DNA of 6,589 bases from assembly GCA_945906715.1 (NCBI GenBank), contig CAMDRK010000147.1, positions 1-6,589 of the forward strand. Direction: 5' to 3'. The DNA comes from Nitrospira lenta (GTDB taxonomy: Bacteria; Nitrospirota; Nitrospiria; Nitrospirales; Nitrospiraceae). The position numbers and the translations under genes are program-made. Every line of letters begins with the position of its first letter. The first letter of the stretch is position 1. The notes beneath the pieces are model-generated. The model worked only from the letters and a program-made list of their open reading frames with translations, ran no database searches and had not been told where the DNA came from. Shown here in pieces: positions 1-5,844 of the stretch.

Positions 1-302
1 CGGACTTGCTCAATTTTTATTTGCTGAGTGGCCTGTTCCTGGTCCGGCTCGATAACGAAAAAGTCCGGGTGTGTGCGGGCCTCGATCTGTTGGCAGGACC
101 GGCAGGCGCCGCAACTGTCGAGACCATTCGTTTCCGGGGGCCGTTCGCAGTTAAGCGCTTGGGCAAGGCGAATGGCCGTCAATCGTTTCCCGATCGCCTC
201 CTCGCCGTGAAACAGATAGGCGTGAGCCAATCGCTCATGGGTGACGGCGGATTGTAAGAACGCGATGGATTGCTGATGGCCGATACAGTCGTGAAATGGC
301 AT
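1..302 (-). CDS. holB: DNA polymerase III delta' subunit (HolB), N-terminal part, cut by the window edge
   Basis: Encodes the first ~100 residues of the clamp-loader subunit delta', which with delta and tau/gamma loads the sliding clamp onto primed DNA in the cytoplasm. Visible are the family opening (GHQQSIAFLQSAV, residues 8-20), the AHAYLFHG strand (26-33), and a Walker-A-like loop G33-EEAI-GK39 followed by Arg instead of Ser/Thr. That degenerate loop is expected of delta', which usually does not bind ATP productively. Four cysteines, C52, C64, C67 and C70, form the zinc module typical of this AAA+ subunit (E. coli has the same C-x8-C-x2-C-x2-C style, with a slightly longer first spacing here). 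The THPDFFVIEPD stretch (77-87) is also characteristic. The ATG (302-300) lies one base after the tmk stop, so the two are co-transcribed and probably translationally coupled. The C-terminal two thirds are outside the window. Confidence 0.93.
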   Translation of the reverse strand, partial: MPFHDCIGHQQSIAFLQSAVTHERLAHAYLFHGEEAIGKRLTAIRLAQALNCERPPETNGLDSCGACRSCQQIEARTHPDFFVIEPDQEQATQQIKIEQV

Positions 303-303
303 G

Positions 304-981
304 TTAGCTCCGGCGGCGTGAAGGGCTGCGCGGTCGAGCTGCCCAGCCTACCACGATCTTACTGAGCTCGTCCTGCACTTCTTGCGCAGGCCGATTCGCA
401 TTCACGATAGTTATGCGTCCAGGCTCTTCCGCTGCGAGCGTCAGAAATCCCCTGCGTACCTTTCGATGAAAACGTTCTGTCTCACGGTCCAGCCGATTCT
501 GTTCCCCGCGATCGGCTCGCCGTCTGGCTAGGCCCACTGATACCGGGAGGTCGAGTACGAGGGTGAGATCCGGCGTGAGTCCGCCGGTTGCGACCTCATT
601 GGCCGCTCGCAGCCATTCCAGATCGAGACCGCGCGCGAATCCTTGATAGGCAAAGGTAGAGTCGGAAAACCGATCACAGAGCACTAGGGTACCGTGCCGC
701 AATGCCGGTCTGATGAGATGTGTGACGTGCTGACATCTGGCAGCGAGGATCAGCAGGGCTTCGGTCTGAGGGGTGACTGGTTCGTGGGGCGATGCCGTGA
801 GAAGGATATTGCGGATCGTTTCAGCAGTAACCGTACCGCCTGGCTCTCTGGTTTGGAACACGCGGTATCCTGACTGAGTCAGTATCTCTGCGAGGTGGCG
901 AATCTGGGTACTTTTCCCGCTGCCTTCGATTCCCTCCAGGGTAATAAACAGGCCGTGGGTCTGCTGCTTCTTTGTCCCCAT
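304..981 (-). CDS. tmk: Thymidylate kinase
   Basis: Phosphorylates dTMP to dTDP with ATP, an essential step of dTTP synthesis in the cytoplasm. The 225-residue product has the usual family length. Visible motifs: P-loop G17-IEGS-GKST (17-25), TREPGGT (44-50), the DRF motif (103-105) followed by SDSTFAYQG, TPDLTLVLD (136-144), and an Arg-rich LID (RRRADRGEQNR, 153-163). The non-basic P-loop with arginines in the LID matches the E. coli-type class. The frame stays open to a TTG at 1029, which would add 16 residues with no family match. I prefer the ATG at 981 because the protein then begins a few residues before the conserved FITLEGIEGSGKST strand and has a GAGAG ribosome site (complement of 991-995) nine bases upstream. 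The gene is transcribed divergently from the DUF502 gene and followed after one base by holB, a common tmk-holB pair. Confidence 0.96.
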   Translation of the reverse strand: MGTKKQQTHGLFITLEGIEGSGKSTQIRHLAEILTQSGYRVFQTREPGGTVTAETIRNILLTASPHEPVTPQTEALLILAARCQHVTHLIRPALRHGTLVLCDRFSDSTFAYQGFARGLDLEWLRAANEVATGGLTPDLTLVLDLPVSVGLARRRADRGEQNRLDRETERFHRKVRRGFLTLAAEEPGRITIVNANRPAQEVQDELSKIVVGWAARPRSPSRRRS

Positions 982-1054
982 TGCGTGGCACTCTCGTCGG
1001 TAAAGAAAACGGGCGGGATGGTATTCCAAGTTGTTGAAAATAGCAAGAAAAGGC

Positions 1055-1084
1055 TTGCGAGGCCCTCGTCACTCTCTGTATGAT
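1055..1084 (+). promoter_or_regulatory. Putative sigma-70-type promoter for the DUF502-glmU-glmS operon
   Basis: TTGCGA (1055-1060, 4 of 6 match to TTGACA) and TATGAT (1079-1084, 5 of 6 match to TATAAT) are 18 bases apart in the divergent intergenic region. Transcription would begin near 1090-1092. The spacer holds a small dyad CGAGG-C-CCTCG (1058-1068), and a second weak dyad GCAAG/CTTGC (1043-1047/1054-1058) overlaps the -35. Either could be an operator, but both are short. If the promoter is real, the ATG codons at 1080 and 1083 lie in the -10 box and cannot start the protein from this transcript. The call rests on box matches and position only. Confidence 0.45.
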
Positions 1085-1112
1085 GGCCATCTACGTCTGT
1101 CGGCCCATGGTT

Positions 1113-1781
1113 ATGCTGAAAACCTTGCTAAAACGCTACTTTCTGACGGGCTTGCTCGTCATTATTCCCATCTGGGGAACCATCCTCATTTTGAAGGCCC
1201 TTTTCGTGGCGGTCGATGGGATTCTCGGTGATCTTTTGATCCGGTTAGTGCCGAGTCATTATGTGCCGGGCCTGGGAATTCTGGCGTTGATCATCCTGGT
1301 TTTTACAGTCGGGCTGCTTGCCACCAATTTCATAGGCCGGCAAATCGTAAAGTGGTGGGAAGAATTATTGAATCGTGTGCCGCTTGTCCGGGGGATCTAC
1401 TCGACGTTGAAATCCATGATGGATATTTTGTCGCTCTCCGAGCACGCGTCATACAACCGCGTCGTGTTGATTCAATTTCCCAAAAATGGCCACTATTGTA
1501 TCGCGTTTGTGACGGGGGTGACTAAAGGAGAGATGCAAGATCTCGCGCAGGAGCCACTGATTCATGTGTATGTGCCGACGTCGCCGAATCCGACGTCCGG
1601 CTATTTTCTGTTGGTGCCGGAACATGAAGTCACGTCCGTCGACATGAGCGTAGAAGAGGCGATGAAGCTCATTGTCTCAGGTGGACTCTGCTCGCCGTCC
1701 ACATCGCTGGCAGCGGCTGTAACTACCGCGACAAAATGGGGTTCGGCCAAACAGCCTGAAACAGGGGTGCCGATCGGATGA
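1113..1781 (+). CDS. DUF502 family two-helix inner-membrane protein, function unknown
   Basis: About 222 residues, recognised as DUF502 (a widespread uncharacterised membrane family) from its layout. It has a short basic N-terminus (MLKTLLKRYF), a first membrane segment around residues 10-34 (FLTGLLVIIPIWGTILILKA), and a second around 51-75 (VPGLGILALIILVFTVGLL). A conserved NRVPLVRGIYSTLKSM loop (87-102) follows, then a soluble domain with YVPTSPNPTSGYFLLVP and the ending VEEAMKLIVSGG. The tail after that (SPSTSLAAAV onwards) is low complexity and variable. The start is uncertain: ATGs at 1080, 1083, 1107 and 1113 share the frame and none has a good ribosome site. I chose 1113 because DUF502 proteins usually begin just before the KRYFLTGLL segment and because 1080/1083 fall in a likely -10 box. 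The stop overlaps the glmU ATG (ATGA), implying coupling to cell-wall precursor synthesis. No catalytic motif is apparent; the molecular role is unknown. Confidence 0.88.
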   Translation: MLKTLLKRYFLTGLLVIIPIWGTILILKALFVAVDGILGDLLIRLVPSHYVPGLGILALIILVFTVGLLATNFIGRQIVKWWEELLNRVPLVRGIYSTLKSMMDILSLSEHASYNRVVLIQFPKNGHYCIAFVTGVTKGEMQDLAQEPLIHVYVPTSPNPTSGYFLLVPEHEVTSVDMSVEEAMKLIVSGGLCSPSTSLAAAVTTATKWGSAKQPETGVPIG

Positions 1782-3379
1782 AGCATTCACGATCCATTGC
1801 AGGTTCAACGGTGAAGAAGCCGGTCAGCTCCGATCAGCAGGGGAAAATGGCCGGCCTTGCGGTGGTCGTGATGGCTGCCGGGCTTGGAAAGCGCATGCGC
1901 TCAAAACAGGCGAAGGTGCTGCATCCAGTGGCCGGCCAGGCGATGGTGCTCTATTCGGTCGGACTTGGGTTACACGTCGCAGGGGAGCGCGTGGCTGTCG
2001 TGGTGGGACATCAGGCCGATCTGGTTCGCCAGGTGATCGCCCGCGCGACGTCGGGGAAGAGCGGCAGCGCTCCCGTTGCCATTGTTGAACAACGGGAACA
2101 ATTGGGCACAGGCCACGCGGTCTTGCAGAGCCGCCCGGTGTTTGCGGTGGGCAAGCGGGGTGCCCCGTCTAATTATCTGATTCTGAATGGCGATACGCCG
2201 CTGCTTCAGGAAACAACCGTGCGCGAACTCCTTCGTGTCCACGAGGCAGAACGTGCAACCGTGACCGTTCTGACCGCGGTGCTCGCAGACGCAAGCGGAT
2301 ACGGACGGGTCGTGCGAACGAATTCAGCCGAGGGGGGGGTCTCCCGCATCGTCGAAGATCGTGACGCCAATGCAGAGGAGCGAGTGATCCGTGAAATCAA
2401 CGTGGGCACCTATGTGGTCGACGGAGAGTTTCTCTTCAGGGCCTTGGAAAAGCTCGATCCCAGCAACGCCCAAGGGGAATATTACTTGACGGATATTATC
2501 CGTCTCGCGGAACGTGCCGGGCATCGTGTGGCTGCAGTGGTGCTCGACAATCCCGACGAAGGACTTGGTGTGAATACGCGCCGACAGCTAGCTGAAGCTG
2601 AACAGGTGGTGCGGAAACAGATTCGCGACCGATGGCTGGATGCCGGGGTGACGATGATCGATCCGGCCTCAACCTGGATTGATGCGGCGGTCACAATCGG
2701 GAAAGACACGATCGTGCATCCTAATGTCATGCTCGAAGGGTCGACGGTCATCGGCGAAGATTGTGTGCTGCGTTCCTTTATACGGCTGACGGATTGCATT
2801 GTCGGCAACGGCGTTGAGATTCTCGATCACTGTGTTTTTACCGATTCTCACATTGAGGACGATGCGCACCTGGGCCCGTTCGTCCATCTGCGCCCCGGTG
2901 TGGTGGTGCGGAAGAAGGCCAAGGTCGGAAATTTCGTCGAGATGAAAAAAACCGACCTGGGCGAAGGATCGAAGGCGAATCATCTGAGCTACCTGGGAGA
3001 CGCAAAGATCGGAAAGGGAGTCAACATCGGCGCCGGTACCATCACATGTAACTACGATGGTCTGCATAAGTTTCAGACGGTGATCGGAGATGGGGTCTTT
3101 CTCGGCAGCGATACGCAGTTGATTGCGCCGGTGACAGTGGGGGCGAGAGCCATCATCGCAGCCGGTACCACGGTCACGGAGGATGTGCCGGCGGATGCCT
3201 TGGTGATTGGGCGGGTGCCTCAAGTGAATCGTGCAGGGTGGGCGGCGCGGCGGCGAGCGCTCCTTGCAGACGGCGGTGCCTTGCCGCCCGGTAGCAAGCT
3301 GACAAGCCTGAAAGCTGACAAGGTTTCGAGCAAATCGAGTCAGAAAAATTCCAAGTCGACTAAAGGACGAACGCGATGA
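1778..3379 (+). CDS. glmU: Bifunctional GlcN-1-P N-acetyltransferase / GlcNAc-1-P uridylyltransferase GlmU
   Basis: Makes UDP-GlcNAc: the C-terminal domain acetylates glucosamine-1-phosphate with acetyl-CoA, the N-terminal domain adds UMP from UTP. The product feeds peptidoglycan and lipid A synthesis. The pyrophosphorylase domain (about residues 27-260) shows AAGLGKRM (33-40; Lys where AAGxGTRM is usual), K46, EQLGTGHAV, NGDTP with D139, GYGRVVR, EINVGTY with N208, NAQGEYYLTDII and N266. D139/N266 match the E. coli Mg pair D105/N227. The left-handed beta-helix domain (about 290-480) has LRPG with R372, GNFVEMKK, the catalytic H402 in NHLSYLGD, and NIGAGTITCNYDG, equivalent to E. coli R333 and H363. 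At 533 residues it exceeds E. coli (456) through ~22 extra N-terminal residues and a ~38-residue Lys/Ser-rich tail. The ATG at 1778 overlaps the previous stop; an internal ATG at 1847 (M24), closely preceded by AGGGG, fits the family start better and is a real alternative. Confidence 0.97.
   Translation: MKHSRSIAGSTVKKPVSSDQQGKMAGLAVVVMAAGLGKRMRSKQAKVLHPVAGQAMVLYSVGLGLHVAGERVAVVVGHQADLVRQVIARATSGKSGSAPVAIVEQREQLGTGHAVLQSRPVFAVGKRGAPSNYLILNGDTPLLQETTVRELLRVHEAERATVTVLTAVLADASGYGRVVRTNSAEGGVSRIVEDRDANAEERVIREINVGTYVVDGEFLFRALEKLDPSNAQGEYYLTDIIRLAERAGHRVAAVVLDNPDEGLGVNTRRQLAEAEQVVRKQIRDRWLDAGVTMIDPASTWIDAAVTIGKDTIVHPNVMLEGSTVIGEDCVLRSFIRLTDCIVGNGVEILDHCVFTDSHIEDDAHLGPFVHLRPGVVVRKKAKVGNFVEMKKTDLGEGSKANHLSYLGDAKIGKGVNIGAGTITCNYDGLHKFQTVIGDGVFLGSDTQLIAPVTVGARAIIAAGTTVTEDVPADALVIGRVPQVNRAGWAARRRALLADGGALPPGSKLTSLKADKVSSKSSQKNSKSTKGRTR
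3298..3321 (-). repeat. 8-bp-period repeat inside the glmU 3' end (left, inverted copy)
   Basis: The plus strand reads GCTGACAA, GCCTGAAA, GCTGACAA as three contiguous octamers. On the minus strand these are TTGTCAGC units, matching the octamers after the glmU stop at 3390-3413 in opposite orientation. CAAGCTGACA (3295-3304) is an exact 10-bp inverted match to TGTCAGCTTG (3399-3408). The array encodes GlmU residues K507-K515 (KLTSLKADK) in the non-conserved tail. It may be one arm of a small dispersed element; dispersal cannot be judged from one window. Confidence 0.6.
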
Positions 3380-3389
3380 GATGCTCTTT

Positions 3390-3413
3390 TTGTCAGCGTG
3401 TCAGCTTGTCAAC
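3390..3413 (+). repeat. Three tandem 8-bp repeats in the glmS leader (right copy)
   Basis: TTGTCAGC, GTGTCAGC and TTGTCAAC follow one another directly (consensus KTGTCARC) in the 48-base glmU-glmS gap. They end two bases before the GGAG ribosome site of glmS (3416-3419). They mirror the octamers within the glmU 3' end, so the mRNA could fold a long-range hairpin with a ~94-base loop next to the glmS start. A regulatory effect is an inference. Confidence 0.6.
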
Positions 3414-3427
3414 CTGGAGCTAAAACT

Positions 3428-5257
3428 ATGTGTGGAATTGTCGGTTACGTAGGCGATCAGGAGACGGTGCCGATTCTGATTAGCGGTCTTGCCAAGCTCG
3501 AGTATCGAGGCTACGACTCGGCCGGCGTCGCGGTGTTGCAAGGAGAAAAGATCGAAATTCGGCGGACGGTCGGCAAACTGGCCAATCTTCAGAAATCGCT
3601 CAAGGAGAAAGACCTCAAGGGCACCGTGGGGATCGGCCACACGCGATGGGCGACGCACGGGAAGCCTTCGGAGCAAAACGCCCACCCGCACCGCTCGAAA
3701 GGCTGTGTGCTGGTGCACAACGGCATCATTGAAAACTATCAGCCGCTGAAACAGCAATTGGAGGCAGAGGGGTACAAGTTTCATTCGGAAACGGACACGG
3801 AAGTCGTGGCGCATCTGATCGATAAGTATCTTCAGCAGGGCATGAAGTTGGCCGAAGCGGTGCGAGCCGCCACGAAGGATGTGAGAGGGAGTTATGCGCT
3901 TGCTGTCATTTCGGAGCGGGAACCGGGGACGATGGTTGCGGCTCGCTCCGGATGTCCGCTGGTTGTGGGGAAAACCGCCAAGGCCTGCTTCGTCGCTTCG
4001 GACGTCATGGCCATGCTCGCCCATACCCGCGACGTGACCTACCTCGAAGAGGGCGACGTGGCGGTGGTGACCGCAACGGATATTCATTTCACCGACGTCG
4101 ATGGCCATCCGGCTAAACGGAAACTCACGAAAATTACATGGGATACCGCTGCGGCAGAGAAGGGCGGATTCCCGCACTTCATGTTGAAGGAGATTCACGA
4201 ACAGCCACAAACGATTCTCGACACAATGCGCGGGCGCTATTCTTACGATACCGGCGAGGCGGATCTGCCGGACATCGGACTGACGCCGAAAGAGTTTGCC
4301 GAAGCTGGACGAACCTGGATCGTGGCCTGCGGTACCTCGTGGCACGCGGGGCTGGTGGGGAAGTATCTGTTGGAGGAGATGGTCCGCAGGCCGGTGCAGG
4401 TCGATATCGGGAGCGAATTCCGCTACCGCGATCCACTGGTCGGTAAGAACGATCTCTTTATCACCATCTCGCAGTCCGGCGAGACGGCGGACACGTTGGC
4501 TGCCGCGCGTGAAGCGAAGGAGAAAGGCGCGCGTGTCGTCTCGATCGTGAATGTGGTAGGCAGCACCCTGGCTCGCGAATCGGACGGCGTGCTCTATACG
4601 CATTGCGGGCCTGAGATCGGCGTCGCGTCGACCAAAGCGTTCACCGCCCAGCTTACGGCGCTCTACATGCTGGCGTTACATATGGGCCGCGTGCGAGGAA
4701 CCCTGTCTGTCGCCGACGGCAAGGCCTGGCTCGATCGCCTTGTCCGGCTTCCGGTATTGGTCGAGCGGGTTCTCAGCCGTGAGGCGGAGATTGTCGCGAT
4801 TGCCAAGCGGTATTACAAGAAGCGGAACTTCTTGTTCCTCGGCCGCGGCATCAACTATCCGATCGCGCTCGAAGGAGCATTGAAGCTGAAAGAAGTGTCC
4901 TATATCCATGCCGAAGGCTATGCCGCGGGAGAGATGAAGCACGGCCCGATCGCGCTCATCGATAAAGATATGCCGGTGGTCGTGTTGGCGCCGAAGGATC
5001 GGTTGTATGAAAAGACTGTCAGCAACCTGATGGAAGTGAAAGCCAGGCACGCGCCGGTCATTGCGTTGGTGGCAGAAGGGGAGCGGGAGTTGGGGAAGAT
5101 TGCCGATGCGGTGTTCACGGTTCCCGATACCCATCCGTTGCTCTCGCCGATTTTGTTTACGATTCCACTGCAGCTCTTGGCGTATCATACCGCCGTGCTG
5201 CGCGGCGCGGATGTGGATCAGCCACGGAACTTGGCAAAAAGTGTCACAGTAGAATAA
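3428..5257 (+). CDS. glmS: Glutamine--fructose-6-phosphate aminotransferase (isomerizing) GlmS
   Basis: Converts fructose-6-phosphate and glutamine to glucosamine-6-phosphate and glutamate, the first committed step toward UDP-GlcNAc; cytoplasmic. The product is 609 residues, the same length as E. coli GlmS. The start MCGIVGYV places the N-terminal nucleophile Cys directly after the removable Met, which fixes the ATG at 3428 (GGAG eight bases upstream) rather than an in-frame start at 3398. The glutaminase domain (1 to about 230) has RGYDSAG, HTRWATHGKPSEQNAHPH and HNGIIENY. The first SIS domain has CGTSWH (301-306) and SQSGET (348-353). The second has LKLKEVSYIHAEGYAAGEMKHGP with E489, K504 and H505, and the protein ends in AKSVTVE with K604. 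Counted without Met these match E. coli E488, H504 and K603. All key residues are present. I see no glmS ribozyme-like leader in the 48-base gap, which is too short for one. Confidence 0.98.
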   Translation: MCGIVGYVGDQETVPILISGLAKLEYRGYDSAGVAVLQGEKIEIRRTVGKLANLQKSLKEKDLKGTVGIGHTRWATHGKPSEQNAHPHRSKGCVLVHNGIIENYQPLKQQLEAEGYKFHSETDTEVVAHLIDKYLQQGMKLAEAVRAATKDVRGSYALAVISEREPGTMVAARSGCPLVVGKTAKACFVASDVMAMLAHTRDVTYLEEGDVAVVTATDIHFTDVDGHPAKRKLTKITWDTAAAEKGGFPHFMLKEIHEQPQTILDTMRGRYSYDTGEADLPDIGLTPKEFAEAGRTWIVACGTSWHAGLVGKYLLEEMVRRPVQVDIGSEFRYRDPLVGKNDLFITISQSGETADTLAAAREAKEKGARVVSIVNVVGSTLARESDGVLYTHCGPEIGVASTKAFTAQLTALYMLALHMGRVRGTLSVADGKAWLDRLVRLPVLVERVLSREAEIVAIAKRYYKKRNFLFLGRGINYPIALEGALKLKEVSYIHAEGYAAGEMKHGPIALIDKDMPVVVLAPKDRLYEKTVSNLMEVKARHAPVIALVAEGERELGKIADAVFTVPDTHPLLSPILFTIPLQLLAYHTAVLRGADVDQPRNLAKSVTVE

Positions 5258-5259
5258 GT

Positions 5260-5427
5260 AGGATGTTGAAAATGGCTTCCAGCATCGTTCTCGGCTCGTC
5301 GAAATCCTCAACGTACCCCACATGGGAAACGAGCTGTCTTGGCAGCTCGGGGTTGGGCGGGTGAGAAGGCTACGCCTCCGGTTTCAACTTGCCTGCGGCC
5401 TTGCTGGAAGACCATTTTGAACATCCT
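5260..5427. repeat. MITE-like element with ~25-bp terminal inverted repeats between glmS and gatC
   Basis: The left arm 5260-5284 (beginning AGGATGTTGAAAATGG, ending TTCCAGCA) and the right arm 5402-5427 (TGCTGGAAG then ACCATTTTGAACATCCT) are inverted copies differing by one substitution and one single-base indel. The ~117-base core contains CAACGTACCCC, an internal hairpin, TACGCCTCC and TGCGGCCTTGCTGG. This pattern resembles a dispersed intergenic repeat I recall from Nitrospira genomes; that is memory, not a search. It fills nearly all of the gap, starting two bases after the glmS stop and ending 25 bases before gatC. No coding capacity is credible. As RNA the paired ends would form a strong stem-loop that could stabilise the glmS 3' end or attenuate read-through. 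Confidence 0.8.
5330..5349 (+). other. Hairpin in the core of the glmS-gatC element
   Basis: CGAGCTG (5330-5336) and CAGCTCG (5343-5349) pair perfectly around a six-base loop (TCTTGG). No T-run follows, so it is not a typical intrinsic terminator; it is probably a structural part of the surrounding inverted-repeat element. Confidence 0.55.
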
Positions 5428-5452
5428 CGAAGAGAGGGAAGGAAAGAGAAGA

Positions 5453-5752
5453 GTGGAAATTACAAAACAAGAAGTTGAAAAAGTTGCGAAGCTGGCGCGG
5501 TTGGAGTTGACGGATAGTGAGCAGGCGGCATTCGCGAAACAATTGGGCCAGATTCTCACGCACGTAGAGACGCTGAAGCAGTATGACACCACAGGCGTCG
5601 AACCGACGGCGACGGTGCTTGGACAGGTCAATGTGTTTCGTCCCGACATTGCGCGACCGTCCCTGTCCGTCGAACGCGCGGTGGCGAATGCGCCGGAGTC
5701 CATCGACGGGTTTTTTGTGGTTCCCAAAATTATTGAAGACCGTGAACGGTGA
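5453..5752 (+). CDS. gatC: Asp-tRNA(Asn)/Glu-tRNA(Gln) amidotransferase subunit C
   Basis: GatC is the small non-catalytic subunit that wraps around and stabilises GatA and GatB in the amidotransferase converting misacylated Glu-tRNA(Gln) or Asp-tRNA(Asn) to Gln-/Asn-tRNA. The 99-residue length fits the family. Visible signatures are the N-terminal helix EITKQEVEKVAKLARLELTDSE (about 2-23), the LGQILTHVETLKQYDTTGVEP segment and the C-terminal strap with FRPDIARPSL, ANAPES, DGFFVVPKIIE. The start is GTG at 5453, preceded by a purine-rich leader with AAGGA at 5439-5443. The frame remains open upstream to 5339, but that extension translates the repeat element and has no GatC likeness. gatA follows, but only after a repeat-bearing gap and panD. 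Confidence 0.95.
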   Translation: MEITKQEVEKVAKLARLELTDSEQAAFAKQLGQILTHVETLKQYDTTGVEPTATVLGQVNVFRPDIARPSLSVERAVANAPESIDGFFVVPKIIEDRER

Positions 5753-5763
5753 TGAGCAATGAG
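5748..5763 (-). repeat. 7-bp-period repeat overlapping the gatC stop (left, inverted copy)
   Basis: The minus strand of this stretch contains CATTGCT and CATCACC in tandem, the same heptamer pattern as the five-unit array at 5844-5878 on the plus strand. It includes the gatC TGA (5750-5752). With only two units this copy could be chance; the mirrored position around the hairpin cluster supports it. Confidence 0.4.
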
Positions 5764-5786
5764 GGACTGGCTCTGCCGTCTGCGCA

Positions 5787-5844
5787 GTGCCTGTCCCGTT
5801 TCTCAGACGGGGACAGGCACCAAGAAGAAAGGTGCCTGTCCCCG
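5787..5844. repeat. REP-like three-armed inverted repeat (GGTGCCTGTCCCCG family)
   Basis: Three copies of one palindromic arm lie in alternating orientation: GTGCCTGTCCCGT (5787-5799), ACGGGGACAGGCACC (5807-5821) and GGTGCCTGTCCCCG (5831-5844). Arms two and three form a perfect 14-bp stem around the nine-base loop AAGAAGAAA. Arms one and two form a 13-bp stem with one bulged G and a seven-base loop, so the two hairpins are mutually exclusive. The GGGGACAGGCACC core resembles REP sequences associated with RAYT (IS200-like) transposases, but no such gene is in the window. No T-run follows either hairpin. Confidence 0.8.

Noticed and set aside
6..257. 83-codon plus-strand frame at the left edge
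   Set aside because: Antisense to holB, whose zinc cysteines and Walker-like loop are clear on the minus strand.
2669..3223. 184-codon minus-strand open frame opposite glmU
   Set aside because: Fully antisense to the conserved acetyltransferase domain; composition is that of a shadow frame.
3380..3427. glmS ribozyme/riboswitch
   Set aside because: The gap is only 48 bases and I see no ribozyme core; the repeat arms are the only structure visible.
3401..4603. 400-codon open frame on the minus strand
   Set aside because: It lies antisense to glmS, whose motifs are intact. The translation shows no family signature and is explained by codon bias of the plus-strand gene.
4676..5323. 215-codon minus-strand frame across the glmS end and the intergenic repeat
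   Set aside because: Mostly antisense to glmS, and it starts inside the inverted-repeat element; no recognisable domain.
5339..5452. Longer gatC from an upstream in-frame start
   Set aside because: The added 38 residues come from the inverted-repeat element and the purine-rich leader; family length and signature fit the GTG at 5453.
5787..5844. Possible short CRISPR array or intrinsic terminator
   Set aside because: The arms alternate in orientation with no regular spacers, so it is not CRISPR. No T-run follows either stem, so a classical terminator is not supported.
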